Under the pieces are notes generated by a model that worked only from the letters and a program-made list of their open reading frames with translations, had not been told where the DNA came from and did not search any database. A stretch of 64,000 nt of DNA from contig JBBSEX010000020.1 of the NCBI GenBank assembly GCA_038239345.1, positions 1 through 64,000 on the forward strand. Direction: 5' to 3'. This DNA is from JBBSEX01 sp038239345. GTDB lineage: Bacteria > Acidobacteriota > Terriglobia > Bryobacterales > Bryobacteraceae. Positions 41,040 through 49,645 of this stretch are shown here, one piece after another; position 1 is the first letter of the stretch, and each line of letters starts with the position of its first letter. Made by a program: the position numbers and the translations under genes.

Positions 41040-42811
41040 TGAAATTCAACCTTGCGGCTTACCATTACGCCATCTTTGACTTCCACTTCAAACTCGTCGT
41101 GCTGGGCGTCTTTCTCCACTTTCAAACGGTACTTGCCGGGAAGCAAATGCAAGACGGCCGGAGTAACCTCGGCGCGCTTTTGGCCGTTGATAAAAATGCT
41201 CGCGCCGGAAGGCGTCGAGACCACGCTCAGCATCCCTTGCAGCGTTTCCAGGTTCAACGAAATTGTATTGTCGCGCGGACTCTCAAAGATTCGCATCGCC
41301 TCTTTATAACCATCCAGGCTGGCGGTAAGCGTATGGCGTCCAGACGTCATGGGAAGGGTGCACGGTGTGGTGCAGGACATCGGCGGGTCGCCTGAAAAAA
41401 CGACGTGCGCACCGGCGGGTGTCGAATTCACCGCTAGCGCCGATTCGCGGGAGCTAGGCAGTCGTTCTACCACGGTGCCGCCTCCCACTGGGACCACGGG
41501 CGTCGTTCCCTTTTGAACGGTACGGCTGCCATTGGTTTTAGTCGTTGGAATCGTCGTGGGAGTTCCCTTGTCGGAATCGACAGGCCCCTTGTCCTGGGCA
41601 ACCACCGGCGCTTCTTTCTTTGTACCGCCAAACTTCTGATATCCAAAAATGAGCAGTAACACGACGGCGATTCCGGCAGCGGCTGCCACCAGATTACGAA
41701 CCAGATGGCTTGGCGGTTCATCCTCCAAACGCCGCGGTGGACGGGCTGGCAGAGGATCGGCCACGGTACCGGCGATGGTTTCCGACGCCGTGTCGGAGAC
41801 CTGTTTCGATTCCGGACGGCGTTCAGGAATCACCAGCACTTGCGGCGCATCATGAGACTCCGCCGAGACCCTCTTCGGCGACATGGAGAGATCCATCAGC
41901 GTAAAGGAACTTTCCGTCAGCGCCGAAGCCGTCGGCATATTCTGGCTGGTGCCGCGCGGCAGTGGGATCCAGTCTTCCTTGGCCTTGCAAGCCACCATCA
42001 GCGCGGTAATGAATTCGGTGCAGGTTGTGTAACGATCCTCAGGTAACTTGGCCAGCGCTTTCAGTAATACCGGTTCGGTCTGCGAAGAAAGCGTGGGATT
42101 CAAACGCTGCGGAGCAACCGGATCTTCGCGAACAATTTTGAAAAGTAATGTTGGCAGATACTCGGCGGCGAACGGTTTTTCTCCCGTCAACACTTCGTAG
42201 GCGATCACGGCGAGTGCAAACTGATCGGCTCGTCCATCGATGGCCCCGCCTTGCACCTGTTCCGGCGACATATAACTGGGAGTGCCCATCATCGCGCCAG
42301 CTTGCGTCATCTGCTGCGAGACGATTTTCGCGACTCCAAAGTCGGTGATTTTCGCCGTGCCATCCTCATGCACCATGATGTTGGCGGGCTTGATGTCGCG
42401 ATGGACGATGCCCTTTTTATGGGCGTAATCCAGGGCCGCCGCGGTCTGCTGAAATATCCCGAGAATCGTATCCTTGTCCGGCGTCTGCTCCACCAGCAGC
42501 AACTTCTCCAGCGGAGGTCCGTTCACGAACTCCATGAAGATGTATGCGAGATTATTTTCTTCGGCGATGTCGTAGATAGTGACGATGCCGGGGTGCGAGA
42601 GAATGCCAGCCGATTGTGCTTCGCGAAATAAACGCTCACGCAAACGATCGCGTTCGGCGGGATCCGTCAATTCTGTCAGGCGAATCGTCTTGATCGCGAT
42701 GGTGCGCTTCAACGCCGGATCCACCGCGCGGTACACGATGCCCATCGCCCCGCGCCCTAGCTCCCCGATTACCTGATACCGGCCGATCTGTTCCACGCTG
42801 TGTGCAAACAT
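41036..42811 (-). CDS. Hanks-type Ser/Thr protein kinase with PEGA repeats
   Basis: This is a 591-residue kinase from start 42811 (MFAHSVEQIGRYQVIGELG). The longer frame from 42901 would overlap the GNAT gene upstream. Kinase motifs: GELGRGAMGIVY (P-loop), AIKTI lysine, HRDIKPANIM (catalytic) and DFGVAK (metal). A membrane helix lies near residues 375-397. The outer part holds two PEGA-like beta repeats (VNSTPAGAHVVFSG and VVSTPSGASIFINGQK). This is the PknB-like arrangement with an extracytoplasmic sensing part. The ligand is unknown. It is coupled to the sulfite-oxidase fusion gene downstream. Confidence 0.92.
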   Translation of the reverse strand: MFAHSVEQIGRYQVIGELGRGAMGIVYRAVDPALKRTIAIKTIRLTELTDPAERDRLRERLFREAQSAGILSHPGIVTIYDIAEENNLAYIFMEFVNGPPLEKLLLVEQTPDKDTILGIFQQTAAALDYAHKKGIVHRDIKPANIMVHEDGTAKITDFGVAKIVSQQMTQAGAMMGTPSYMSPEQVQGGAIDGRADQFALAVIAYEVLTGEKPFAAEYLPTLLFKIVREDPVAPQRLNPTLSSQTEPVLLKALAKLPEDRYTTCTEFITALMVACKAKEDWIPLPRGTSQNMPTASALTESSFTLMDLSMSPKRVSAESHDAPQVLVIPERRPESKQVSDTASETIAGTVADPLPARPPRRLEDEPPSHLVRNLVAAAAGIAVVLLLIFGYQKFGGTKKEAPVVAQDKGPVDSDKGTPTTIPTTKTNGSRTVQKGTTPVVPVGGGTVVERLPSSRESALAVNSTPAGAHVVFSGDPPMSCTTPCTLPMTSGRHTLTASLDGYKEAMRIFESPRDNTISLNLETLQGMLSVVSTPSGASIFINGQKRAEVTPAVLHLLPGKYRLKVEKDAQHDEFEVEVKDGVMVSRKVEFQ

Positions 42812-42842
42812 TTTAGCGCATTCACTGGAGAACCCGCGAGCC

Positions 42843-43340
42843 TCAACGAGTCTTCGCATACAGCACGACATCGAAGCCCCGGCGCACCTGCCGGCTTTCA
42901 TAGGTCATTCCCAGCTTCTCCATCACATGAATCGACGCCGCATTCTCCGGTTGGGCGATCGCCACGATCCGCGGCAGACCAATCCGCCTGAAACCATCGT
43001 GCATCGCCACTTGCGCCGCTTCGCTCGCCAATCCCAGGCCCCAGCAATCCCGCGCCAGCCACCATCCAATTTCGATGTCTGGAGTGTCCCGCAAGGGTTG
43101 CAGGCCGCAAAAGCCTATCACCCTCTCGTCTGTTTTTCTCTCCAGTTTCCAGCAACAAAACCCGTTGCGAGCGAAGCCCTGCATCTGGTTGTCGATAAAT
43201 CCCCGGGTTTGTTCATCGCTCCATGGGGACCCGTCATTGATATAACGCATCACCTCCGGATCAGTCGAGAGCGTGCGGAATGCCAGCCAGTCGCCGGGAT
43301 ACCAGCGGCCCAGGCGCAGGCGTTCGGTTTCAAGAAGCAT
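42843..43340 (-). CDS. GNAT-family N-acetyltransferase (RimJ-like)
   Basis: This 165-residue GNAT has LRLGRWYPGDWLAFRTL at the N-terminus, GFCGLQPL in the middle, and the acetyl-CoA loop region DCWGLGLASEAAQ. It resembles RimJ/RimL-type protein acetyltransferases or related detoxifying enzymes. The substrate is unknown. It is the first gene of the run that continues with the kinase 31 bp downstream. Its divergent neighbour is ispG. Confidence 0.9.
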   Translation of the reverse strand: MLLETERLRLGRWYPGDWLAFRTLSTDPEVMRYINDGSPWSDEQTRGFIDNQMQGFARNGFCCWKLERKTDERVIGFCGLQPLRDTPDIEIGWWLARDCWGLGLASEAAQVAMHDGFRRIGLPRIVAIAQPENAASIHVMEKLGMTYESRQVRRGFDVVLYAKTR

Positions 43341-43372
43341 CCTTGTTAGAATAAAGAATTCTGGAGGGAATC

Positions 43373-44623
43373 ATGGCAGCTTCTGCGCGACGCCGGTCCG
43401 TGGCCGTGGATATTGGTGGGGTGAAAGTCGGTGGGGCAAACCCCATTGTCGTCCAGTCCATGACCAATACCGATACAGCCGACGTGATGTCCACCGTGAA
43501 TCAGTCGATGGCCCTCGCCAATGCCGGCTCGGAGCTGGTTCGCGTCACTGTTAATAACGATGAATCGGCGAAAGCCGTCTCGAAGATCGCCGAAACAATG
43601 TATAAGTTCGGCATTCGCGTTCCTATCATTGGCGATTTTCACTACAACGGCCATCTGCTCTTGAAGAAATATCCCGACTGCGCGAAAGCGTTGGCGAAGT
43701 ATCGTATCAATCCTGGAAACGTCGATATCGGCAAGAAGCAGAACGACAATTTCCGAACCATGATTGAGATCGCCATTCAAAACGATCGCCCCGTTCGCAT
43801 CGGTGTCAACTGGGGATCACTCGATCAGGCGTTGCTCACGCGGATGATGGACGAGAATAGTCTCCGCCACGAACCGCTGGACGCAAAGGCCGTGACGATG
43901 AACGCGATCGTCGTCAGTGCTCTGCAATCGGCGCGCAACGCCGAGAGTTTCGGGCTCGCCCATGACAAAATTATCCTCAGCGCAAAGGTTAGCGGCGTTC
44001 AGGATTTGATCGCTGTCTATCGCATGTTGGCCGCGCGATGCGATTATCCGCTGCATCTCGGACTTACCGAAGCTGGCCTTGGCTCCAAAGGCATCGTGTC
44101 CAGTACGGCGGCAATCGGCGTGCTCCTCCAGGAAGGCATCGGGGATACCATCCGCACATCGCTAACACCTTTGCCCAACGGCGATCGAACGGACGAAGTG
44201 ATTGTTTGCCAACAAATTCTGCAGGCCCTGGAACTCCGTAGCTTCACGCCACAGGTAACGGCTTGCCCGGGTTGCGGCCGAACCACCAGCACGTTCTTTC
44301 AGGATATGGCCGACCAGATCCAAAATTATTTGCGTGAGCAAATGGTGGTCTGGCGGGAGAAATATACTGGCGTCGAAGAGATGAGAGTCGCGGTGATGGG
44401 CTGCATCGTAAACGGCCCCGGCGAATCGAAGCACGCCAATATCGGAATCTCACTTCCGGGTACATTCGAAGATCCGGTGGCGCCGGTGTACATCGACGGC
44501 AAACTAGCGCTGACCTTGCGCGGCGATCACATCGTTGCCGAGTTTATTGAACTTCTCAATAAGTACGTCGATCGAAAGTTTGCACCCCAGATTACAGCCG
44601 AACCCGTCGAGACTTTGGCGTAA
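43373..44623 (+). CDS. ispG: 4-hydroxy-3-methylbut-2-enyl diphosphate synthase (IspG/GcpE)
   Basis: This 416-residue protein is IspG of the methylerythritol phosphate pathway. Family marks are VGGANPIVVQSMTNTDT near the start and the [4Fe-4S] ligands in CPGCGRTTSTF and GCIVNGPGES near the end. It converts methylerythritol cyclodiphosphate into HMBPP using reduced flavodoxin or ferredoxin. A perfect GGAGGG ribosome-binding site precedes ATG. It stands alone, in the middle of unrelated genes. Confidence 0.95.
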   Translation: MAASARRRSVAVDIGGVKVGGANPIVVQSMTNTDTADVMSTVNQSMALANAGSELVRVTVNNDESAKAVSKIAETMYKFGIRVPIIGDFHYNGHLLLKKYPDCAKALAKYRINPGNVDIGKKQNDNFRTMIEIAIQNDRPVRIGVNWGSLDQALLTRMMDENSLRHEPLDAKAVTMNAIVVSALQSARNAESFGLAHDKIILSAKVSGVQDLIAVYRMLAARCDYPLHLGLTEAGLGSKGIVSSTAAIGVLLQEGIGDTIRTSLTPLPNGDRTDEVIVCQQILQALELRSFTPQVTACPGCGRTTSTFFQDMADQIQNYLREQMVVWREKYTGVEEMRVAVMGCIVNGPGESKHANIGISLPGTFEDPVAPVYIDGKLALTLRGDHIVAEFIELLNKYVDRKFAPQITAEPVETLA

Positions 44624-44748
44624 CGCGATCGTAATCGCCGGCAGTCACAATAACATCGGCCGACGCCTCGAAGTCATCCCAGGCGTAACTTTCGCGTCGC
44701 GGCTCTCCACGGCCGGCGGCCCAGAGTCCACTTACGAAGGAGCGTACG

Positions 44749-46080
44749 GTGCAAGATGCCATCATCGAAGCGCGGCAAATAGAAAAGTTCTACGGGGAAG
44801 GCGACGAGACCAGGATCCAGGTAATCGCTCCTACAGATCTCTCCATTGCCACCGGCGAAATTCTCGCCGTTCTCGGACCTTCCGGCTCCGGGAAATCGAC
44901 ACTCTTGCGCATGCTTACCGGACTCTCCAAGCCATCGGCGGGGCAGGTTTTTTGGCACGGCAAACCGGTGGTTGAAACGGAAGTGAACGTCTCTATCGTC
45001 TTCCAAAGTTTTGCCCTCTTCCCCTGGCTGACGGTCATGGAGAATGTGGAAGCGCCGCTCAAGGCGCGGGGCGTCGCATCGTCGGAACGGCGGAAACGCA
45101 GTTTGAAAATCATCGATGTCGTAGGCCTCGATGGCTTCGAAGATGCCTATCCCAAGGAACTCTCCGGCGGCATGAAACAGCGCGTCGGATTCGCCCGGGC
45201 TTTGGTCGTGGAGCCCGAAGTCCTGTTCATGGACGAACCATTCTCGGCCTTGGATGTTCTAACCTCGGAATCTCTGCGCCGCGAACTCCTGCAATTATGG
45301 GACGATAAAAGTATACCCACCAGGGCCATCTTTATCGTCACGCACAACATCGAAGAGGCCGTTCTGCTGGCTGACCGGATCATCGTCTTGGGCAAAAATC
45401 CGGGACGTATCCGCACCGATTTCAAGGTAGGCCTGGTGCACCCGCGCGATCGGAAAGCGGCGCCCTTTCTGCGGCTCGTGGATTATATCTACGGCGTTCT
45501 AACGCGCCCCGATTCCGATCCTGCCGCTCCGGACGGGTCCACTACACCGCAGCCGGAAAAGATAGCTAAGTATCCGATGATTCCGCATTCCCGCCCCGGC
45601 GCCATTACCGGATTGATCGAGATTCTATTTGAGCGCGGCGGTCGCGACGTGATTTACCGGCTGGCCGATGACCTCGCGTTCGAAGTGGACGACATGCTGC
45701 CCATCGTTGAGTCTGCTTCCCAGCTTGGCCTGCTAATAGTGTCGGGAGGCGACGTCGAATTGACGCCCGATGGCGCGGCCTATGCCCAAGCCGACATCTT
45801 GGAGCGGAAGTTGCTTTTCCGCACAGCCGCTCTGCAAAACATAGCGTTGGTACGGCAGATCGCCAAGTCGCTACAAGCGAAAGCCAACCACGAGCTGCCC
45901 GATGATTTTTTCTTTGACACGCTGGAAGAACATTTCAGCGAAGAGGAAAGCGAACGTCAGCTGGAAACGGCCATTCAGTGGGGTCGCTACGCCGAACTGT
46001 TCGATCATGACGCTAAGGCCGAGCTGTTTTTCATCCCCGATGAGGTAGACGAATCCGCCGAGACATTGGCTCAGTCATGA
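44749..46080 (+). CDS. NitT/TauT-type ABC transporter ATPase with AAA-associated C-terminal domain
   Basis: This 443-residue protein starts at GTG 44749, backed by an AAGGAG ribosome-binding site. Residues about 1-255 are the ATPase: Walker A GPSGSGKST at 43-51, LSGGMKQR signature, VLFMDEPFSALD Walker B, and VTHN switch. The remaining about 190 residues carry a separate C-terminal AAA-associated domain (PF09821-like; DDMLPIVESASQLGLLIV, LERKLLFRTAALQ). It overlaps the permease gene by ATGA. The family moves nitrate, sulfonate or bicarbonate-type anions, but no substrate-binding protein is encoded in the window. Confidence 0.9.
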   Translation: MQDAIIEARQIEKFYGEGDETRIQVIAPTDLSIATGEILAVLGPSGSGKSTLLRMLTGLSKPSAGQVFWHGKPVVETEVNVSIVFQSFALFPWLTVMENVEAPLKARGVASSERRKRSLKIIDVVGLDGFEDAYPKELSGGMKQRVGFARALVVEPEVLFMDEPFSALDVLTSESLRRELLQLWDDKSIPTRAIFIVTHNIEEAVLLADRIIVLGKNPGRIRTDFKVGLVHPRDRKAAPFLRLVDYIYGVLTRPDSDPAAPDGSTTPQPEKIAKYPMIPHSRPGAITGLIEILFERGGRDVIYRLADDLAFEVDDMLPIVESASQLGLLIVSGGDVELTPDGAAYAQADILERKLLFRTAALQNIALVRQIAKSLQAKANHELPDDFFFDTLEEHFSEEESERQLETAIQWGRYAELFDHDAKAELFFIPDEVDESAETLAQS

Positions 46081-47810
46081 CGCCCTTTCCGGTGCTGAGC
46101 GGTTCCGTTATCCGGGAACGCACCTGGCCGGTACTCCTCGATCTCGGCGTGTTCGCAGCGGTGATCGCCGTGTTTTACGGCATGCTCGCCATCGCCCAGT
46201 ATTGGTTCAGCGCCGCGACGCCGGCCACGGAAATATCGCACTCTCCGCTTGCTTTACCGTGGTACGCTTTTTACTCGCTGGTTCGCATCGGTATCGCTTA
46301 TCTGCTTAGCCTGGTCTTCGCCATCGGCTATGGTTACATCGCCGCTAACAATCCCCGATTGCGCGGCGTGATGATTGCATTGCTCGACGTACTGCAATCG
46401 ATTCCAGTTTTGAGCTTCCTTCCCGGCGTCATGTTGGCGATGGTCTCTCTCTTTCCAGCGCGCCAGATTGGAATCGAGATGGGCGCCATCATCCTCATCT
46501 TTACCGGCCAGGTATGGAACATGGCATTCAGCTTCTATTCCTCTCTCAATTCCATTCCTCGAGAACTTTCCGAAGCGTCCAAAATTTACGGCTTCGGCGC
46601 CTGGCAGCGATTCTTCGAGCTCGAATTGCCCTATGGAGCCATGGGACTCCTGTGGAACTCAATGGTATCGGTGGCGGGCGGATGGTTCTTCCTCATGGCC
46701 TGCGAGATGTTCGTTTTAGGCAAGCGCGATTTTCGCCTCCCGGGGCTCGGATCCTATCTGCAAACCGCCGCCAGCGCGGGCGATACTGCTTCCATGCTCT
46801 GGGGACTGGGCGCCATGATCGGCGTAATTATCCTGATCGACCAGCTGATTTGGAGACCGGCCATAGCCTGGGCGGATAAGTTCAAGATGGAACAGGTAGA
46901 TAGCGGGTCCGCGCCGCAATCGTTCGTTCTGCAAATGTTACGGCGCTCGGCTTTGCTGGAAGCGCTACGGATTCGTACCGCGCAACCGGTAGCCGAAAAG
47001 ATGAATCTGTTCTTCGCCCATCGGGCTCATCAACCGAAGCAGACCGCAGCTCCCAGATCATGGCTTAATGCGGTCTTCATCACCCTGGCCATTCTGTTGA
47101 TCGCCGTCGGGATCTACGGAATCGCCAAAACTCTCGGAATGCTCGGTGCGATCACGAAACAGGAAGTACAAACGACGCTCATCGGCGCGTCGGCCACCTT
47201 CCTCCGTGTGAACATCGCGCTACTATTAGCGGCCGCATGGTGCATCCCGGCTGGAGTCGCCATCGGCTTCAATCCCCGCTTGGCGAAAATCGCTCAACCG
47301 CTTACGCAAATCGCGGCGTCGGTTCCAGCCACCGCTCTTTTTCCCGTGGTGCTCCTCGGCCTCATCAAAATCGGCGGCGGAATGGGCGTCGGATCCATCC
47401 TTTTAATGCTGATGGGCACGCAATGGTATGTACTCTTCAACGTGATCGCCGGCGCGATGGCCATCCCGACGGAACTCCGTGAAGTGGCCACCCTTTTTCG
47501 CTTTCCCAATCTGGACCGTTGGCGAACCGTGATCCTTCCGGGAATTTTTCCTTATCTTGTTACTGGAATGGTGACGGCTTCCGGCGGCGCCTGGAACGCC
47601 AGTATCATCGCCGAGTATTTCCATTTCAAGGATCAGATCATGTCAACCACGGGATTGGGGGCACAGATCAGTTCGGCGTCCGATCACGGCCGGTTTGATC
47701 TGCTGTTGCTTTCCACAATCGTGATGGCGACGCTGGTGGTGTGCATCAACCGCCTGGTCTGGCGTCCGCTCTATCATCTCGCCGAGACGAAGTACAAACT
47801 CGAAAGTTAA
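46077..47810 (+). CDS. Double-length ABC permease (two fused BPD_transp_1 domains)
   Basis: This is a 577-residue membrane protein holding two consecutive binding-protein-dependent permease domains. The first covers about 60-270 with EAA loop SEASKIYGFGAWQRFFELELP. The second covers about 375-570 with the EAA loop LREVATLFRFPNLDRWRTVILP. Each has about six helices. Because it carries both halves, a single chain can pair with two ATPase copies. It is the second gene of the ATPase operon and overlaps the convergent exporter gene by four bases. Confidence 0.92.
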   Translation: MTPFPVLSGSVIRERTWPVLLDLGVFAAVIAVFYGMLAIAQYWFSAATPATEISHSPLALPWYAFYSLVRIGIAYLLSLVFAIGYGYIAANNPRLRGVMIALLDVLQSIPVLSFLPGVMLAMVSLFPARQIGIEMGAIILIFTGQVWNMAFSFYSSLNSIPRELSEASKIYGFGAWQRFFELELPYGAMGLLWNSMVSVAGGWFFLMACEMFVLGKRDFRLPGLGSYLQTAASAGDTASMLWGLGAMIGVIILIDQLIWRPAIAWADKFKMEQVDSGSAPQSFVLQMLRRSALLEALRIRTAQPVAEKMNLFFAHRAHQPKQTAAPRSWLNAVFITLAILLIAVGIYGIAKTLGMLGAITKQEVQTTLIGASATFLRVNIALLLAAAWCIPAGVAIGFNPRLAKIAQPLTQIAASVPATALFPVVLLGLIKIGGGMGVGSILLMLMGTQWYVLFNVIAGAMAIPTELREVATLFRFPNLDRWRTVILPGIFPYLVTGMVTASGGAWNASIIAEYFHFKDQIMSTTGLGAQISSASDHGRFDLLLLSTIVMATLVVCINRLVWRPLYHLAETKYKLES

Positions 47811-48847
47811 CGCACTCCGCGCCGGTCCCAAATATATCCGTAGACGAACAGCGAGATGACATACATCGCCGCGGCCAAACCGAGATAGGCCGGACCTCGA
47901 TTTTTCTCCGCGAAAGCGATCGCTATCGAAACAATCGCCTGCACTACCCCTGGAAACAGCCGGCTGCCCGTAAACCGCCAACGATACTGTTCCTGCGGAA
48001 TCATCACGGATGGATGATGGCCAATGGCCACCGCCGACAGTCCAAAAGTGATGCCCGAAGCAAGGTTCATTGGGGCCACCAGAATCGCCAGGACGCCCAG
48101 AAAAGCGATATCTTTCGCTAAGAGAAGTTGCCACCCGCGCAACGGCATCAGACGGTACCGGGTGATGCCCGATCCCAGATCGAAGCCGAAGAAACACTGC
48201 GCGAAAGTGCTTAGCAGCAGCCCGATGAAGATCGCGATAACCGGAAATGCCTCGGGATCGGAATGCGGATTCAGATAGCGATAGGCGTACGCACCCAGCG
48301 CCATAATCAACGTGACATAAAAATCCATTACACTCAGCAACTGCCGGATATTGTTCTGGATCAACCCCCCAAGTCTGCTTGGAAAACGCGGGATGTAATG
48401 CAGCAGATTCGATTGCGGGACGCGCCACAGTAGTTGTCTCCCAAGTACCATCACAGCCTGAATCGCGATCGCGAATCCAACGAAGCCGGCCGCCAAGCCA
48501 AACCTCTTCGTTCGCAGCAGCAGTAAAACGGCCAGCCACAGTACCGGACTGATAATCAGGCTCGCAATCCGCAGCGCGAATCGTTGTCCATTGGAGAGTG
48601 GCCAAAGCGCCAGCCGCGTGGGCGGAATCTTTGCCAGCGGATCGGACGATAACGGAAATAGCAGCAGGAATCCCAGCAGCAGTAGCAGGGGCTCGGCACT
48701 CTTCGGCTCCACGCCGCTATTGGCCGCGCCCCACATCAACAGCGCGATAAACAGGAAAAAGTTATTTACCTTAACCGCCGCCAGCGTGCCCAGATCGCGC
48801 TTCACTGCCTTGCTAATCGCGGTCAGGATTGCGAAGAGCGCAGCCAA
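47807..48847 (-). CDS. ABC-2-type membrane exporter subunit
   Basis: This is a 346-residue protein with about ten membrane helices and no soluble domain. The pattern matches an ABC-2-type permease paired with the neighbouring ATPase, whose gene overlaps its start by 25 bp. I do not recognise a substrate. The stop overlaps the end of the convergent NitT-like permease by four bases. Confidence 0.8.
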   Translation of the reverse strand: MAALFAILTAISKAVKRDLGTLAAVKVNNFFLFIALLMWGAANSGVEPKSAEPLLLLLGFLLLFPLSSDPLAKIPPTRLALWPLSNGQRFALRIASLIISPVLWLAVLLLLRTKRFGLAAGFVGFAIAIQAVMVLGRQLLWRVPQSNLLHYIPRFPSRLGGLIQNNIRQLLSVMDFYVTLIMALGAYAYRYLNPHSDPEAFPVIAIFIGLLLSTFAQCFFGFDLGSGITRYRLMPLRGWQLLLAKDIAFLGVLAILVAPMNLASGITFGLSAVAIGHHPSVMIPQEQYRWRFTGSRLFPGVVQAIVSIAIAFAEKNRGPAYLGLAAAMYVISLFVYGYIWDRRGVR

Positions 48848-49563
48848 GATAACTCCTCCACCGGGATGGGCTCCACCAACTCGAAGTACAACTCTTCCAG
48901 CGATGCGGGCGTAGTTTGTTTGGCCGAATTCCAGACAATGCTCCCGCCCCGGATCATCATGATTTCGGTTGCCAACTGGTCGACGATGGGCAGCGTGTGC
49001 GATGTCAGGAAGACCGTGATCCCGCGCTGTGCGGCGGTGCTTAACAGGTCGCGAATGGTCCGCGATGACACCGGATCTATGCCCTCAAACGGCTCGTCCA
49101 GGAATAAGACGCGCGGGTTGTGAATCAATGCCATCGCCAGCGCCGTCTTCTTCCGCATCCCGTGTGAGCACTCTTTGAGGAATGTATCCCGTCCTTTCTC
49201 CAGGCTCAGAATACGCAACAGCGGTCCGATGCGTGCCTTCGTCTCATGCGCTCGCAGTCCGTAAACTGAGCCCGCGAGTTCCAGGTGCTCTTCCACGCTC
49301 AAGGAATCGAACAGACCGAGATCTTCGGGCACCACGCCAACCGCGCGCTTTACCGCCAGAGGCTGTTGCAGCGGATCCATCCCCGCGAGGCGCACATCAC
49401 CCGCGTCTGGTTTTAGCAGGCCCGTCATTAGCTTCACCAGTGTCGATTTACCTGCGCCGTTCGGGCCTAACAATGCGCAAATTCCGCCGGAAATCTCAAA
49501 GCTGACGTCGTTCACCGCTGTGAATTTTCCAAACCGTTTCGTAATGTGCTGGCAACTGATCAT
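48823..49563 (-). CDS. ABC-2-type exporter ATPase
   Basis: This 246-residue ATPase has Walker A GPNGAGKST, a variant signature SHGMRKK and Walker B VLFLDEPFEGIDP. It is first in the two-gene exporter operon. This CcmA-like class usually drives drug, lipid or polysaccharide export, or membrane-protein relocation. The start ATG 49563 faces the TonB-dependent receptor gene across an 82-bp divergent gap. Confidence 0.93.
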   Translation of the reverse strand: MISCQHITKRFGKFTAVNDVSFEISGGICALLGPNGAGKSTLVKLMTGLLKPDAGDVRLAGMDPLQQPLAVKRAVGVVPEDLGLFDSLSVEEHLELAGSVYGLRAHETKARIGPLLRILSLEKGRDTFLKECSHGMRKKTALAMALIHNPRVLFLDEPFEGIDPVSSRTIRDLLSTAAQRGITVFLTSHTLPIVDQLATEIMMIRGGSIVWNSAKQTTPASLEELYFELVEPIPVEELSWLRSSQS

Positions 49564-49645
49564 TGAGGTCGAATCCAGAGATCCATCCTAACCTGCCTCG
49601 CATTCTGTCTGTTATCCTAGACACTGTACTTCATACCTGTCATTC

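Noticed and set aside
47643..48605. 320-codon frame overlapping the ABC-2 permease and the NitT-type permease end
   Set aside because: It conflicts with two well-supported membrane proteins and shows no family signal.
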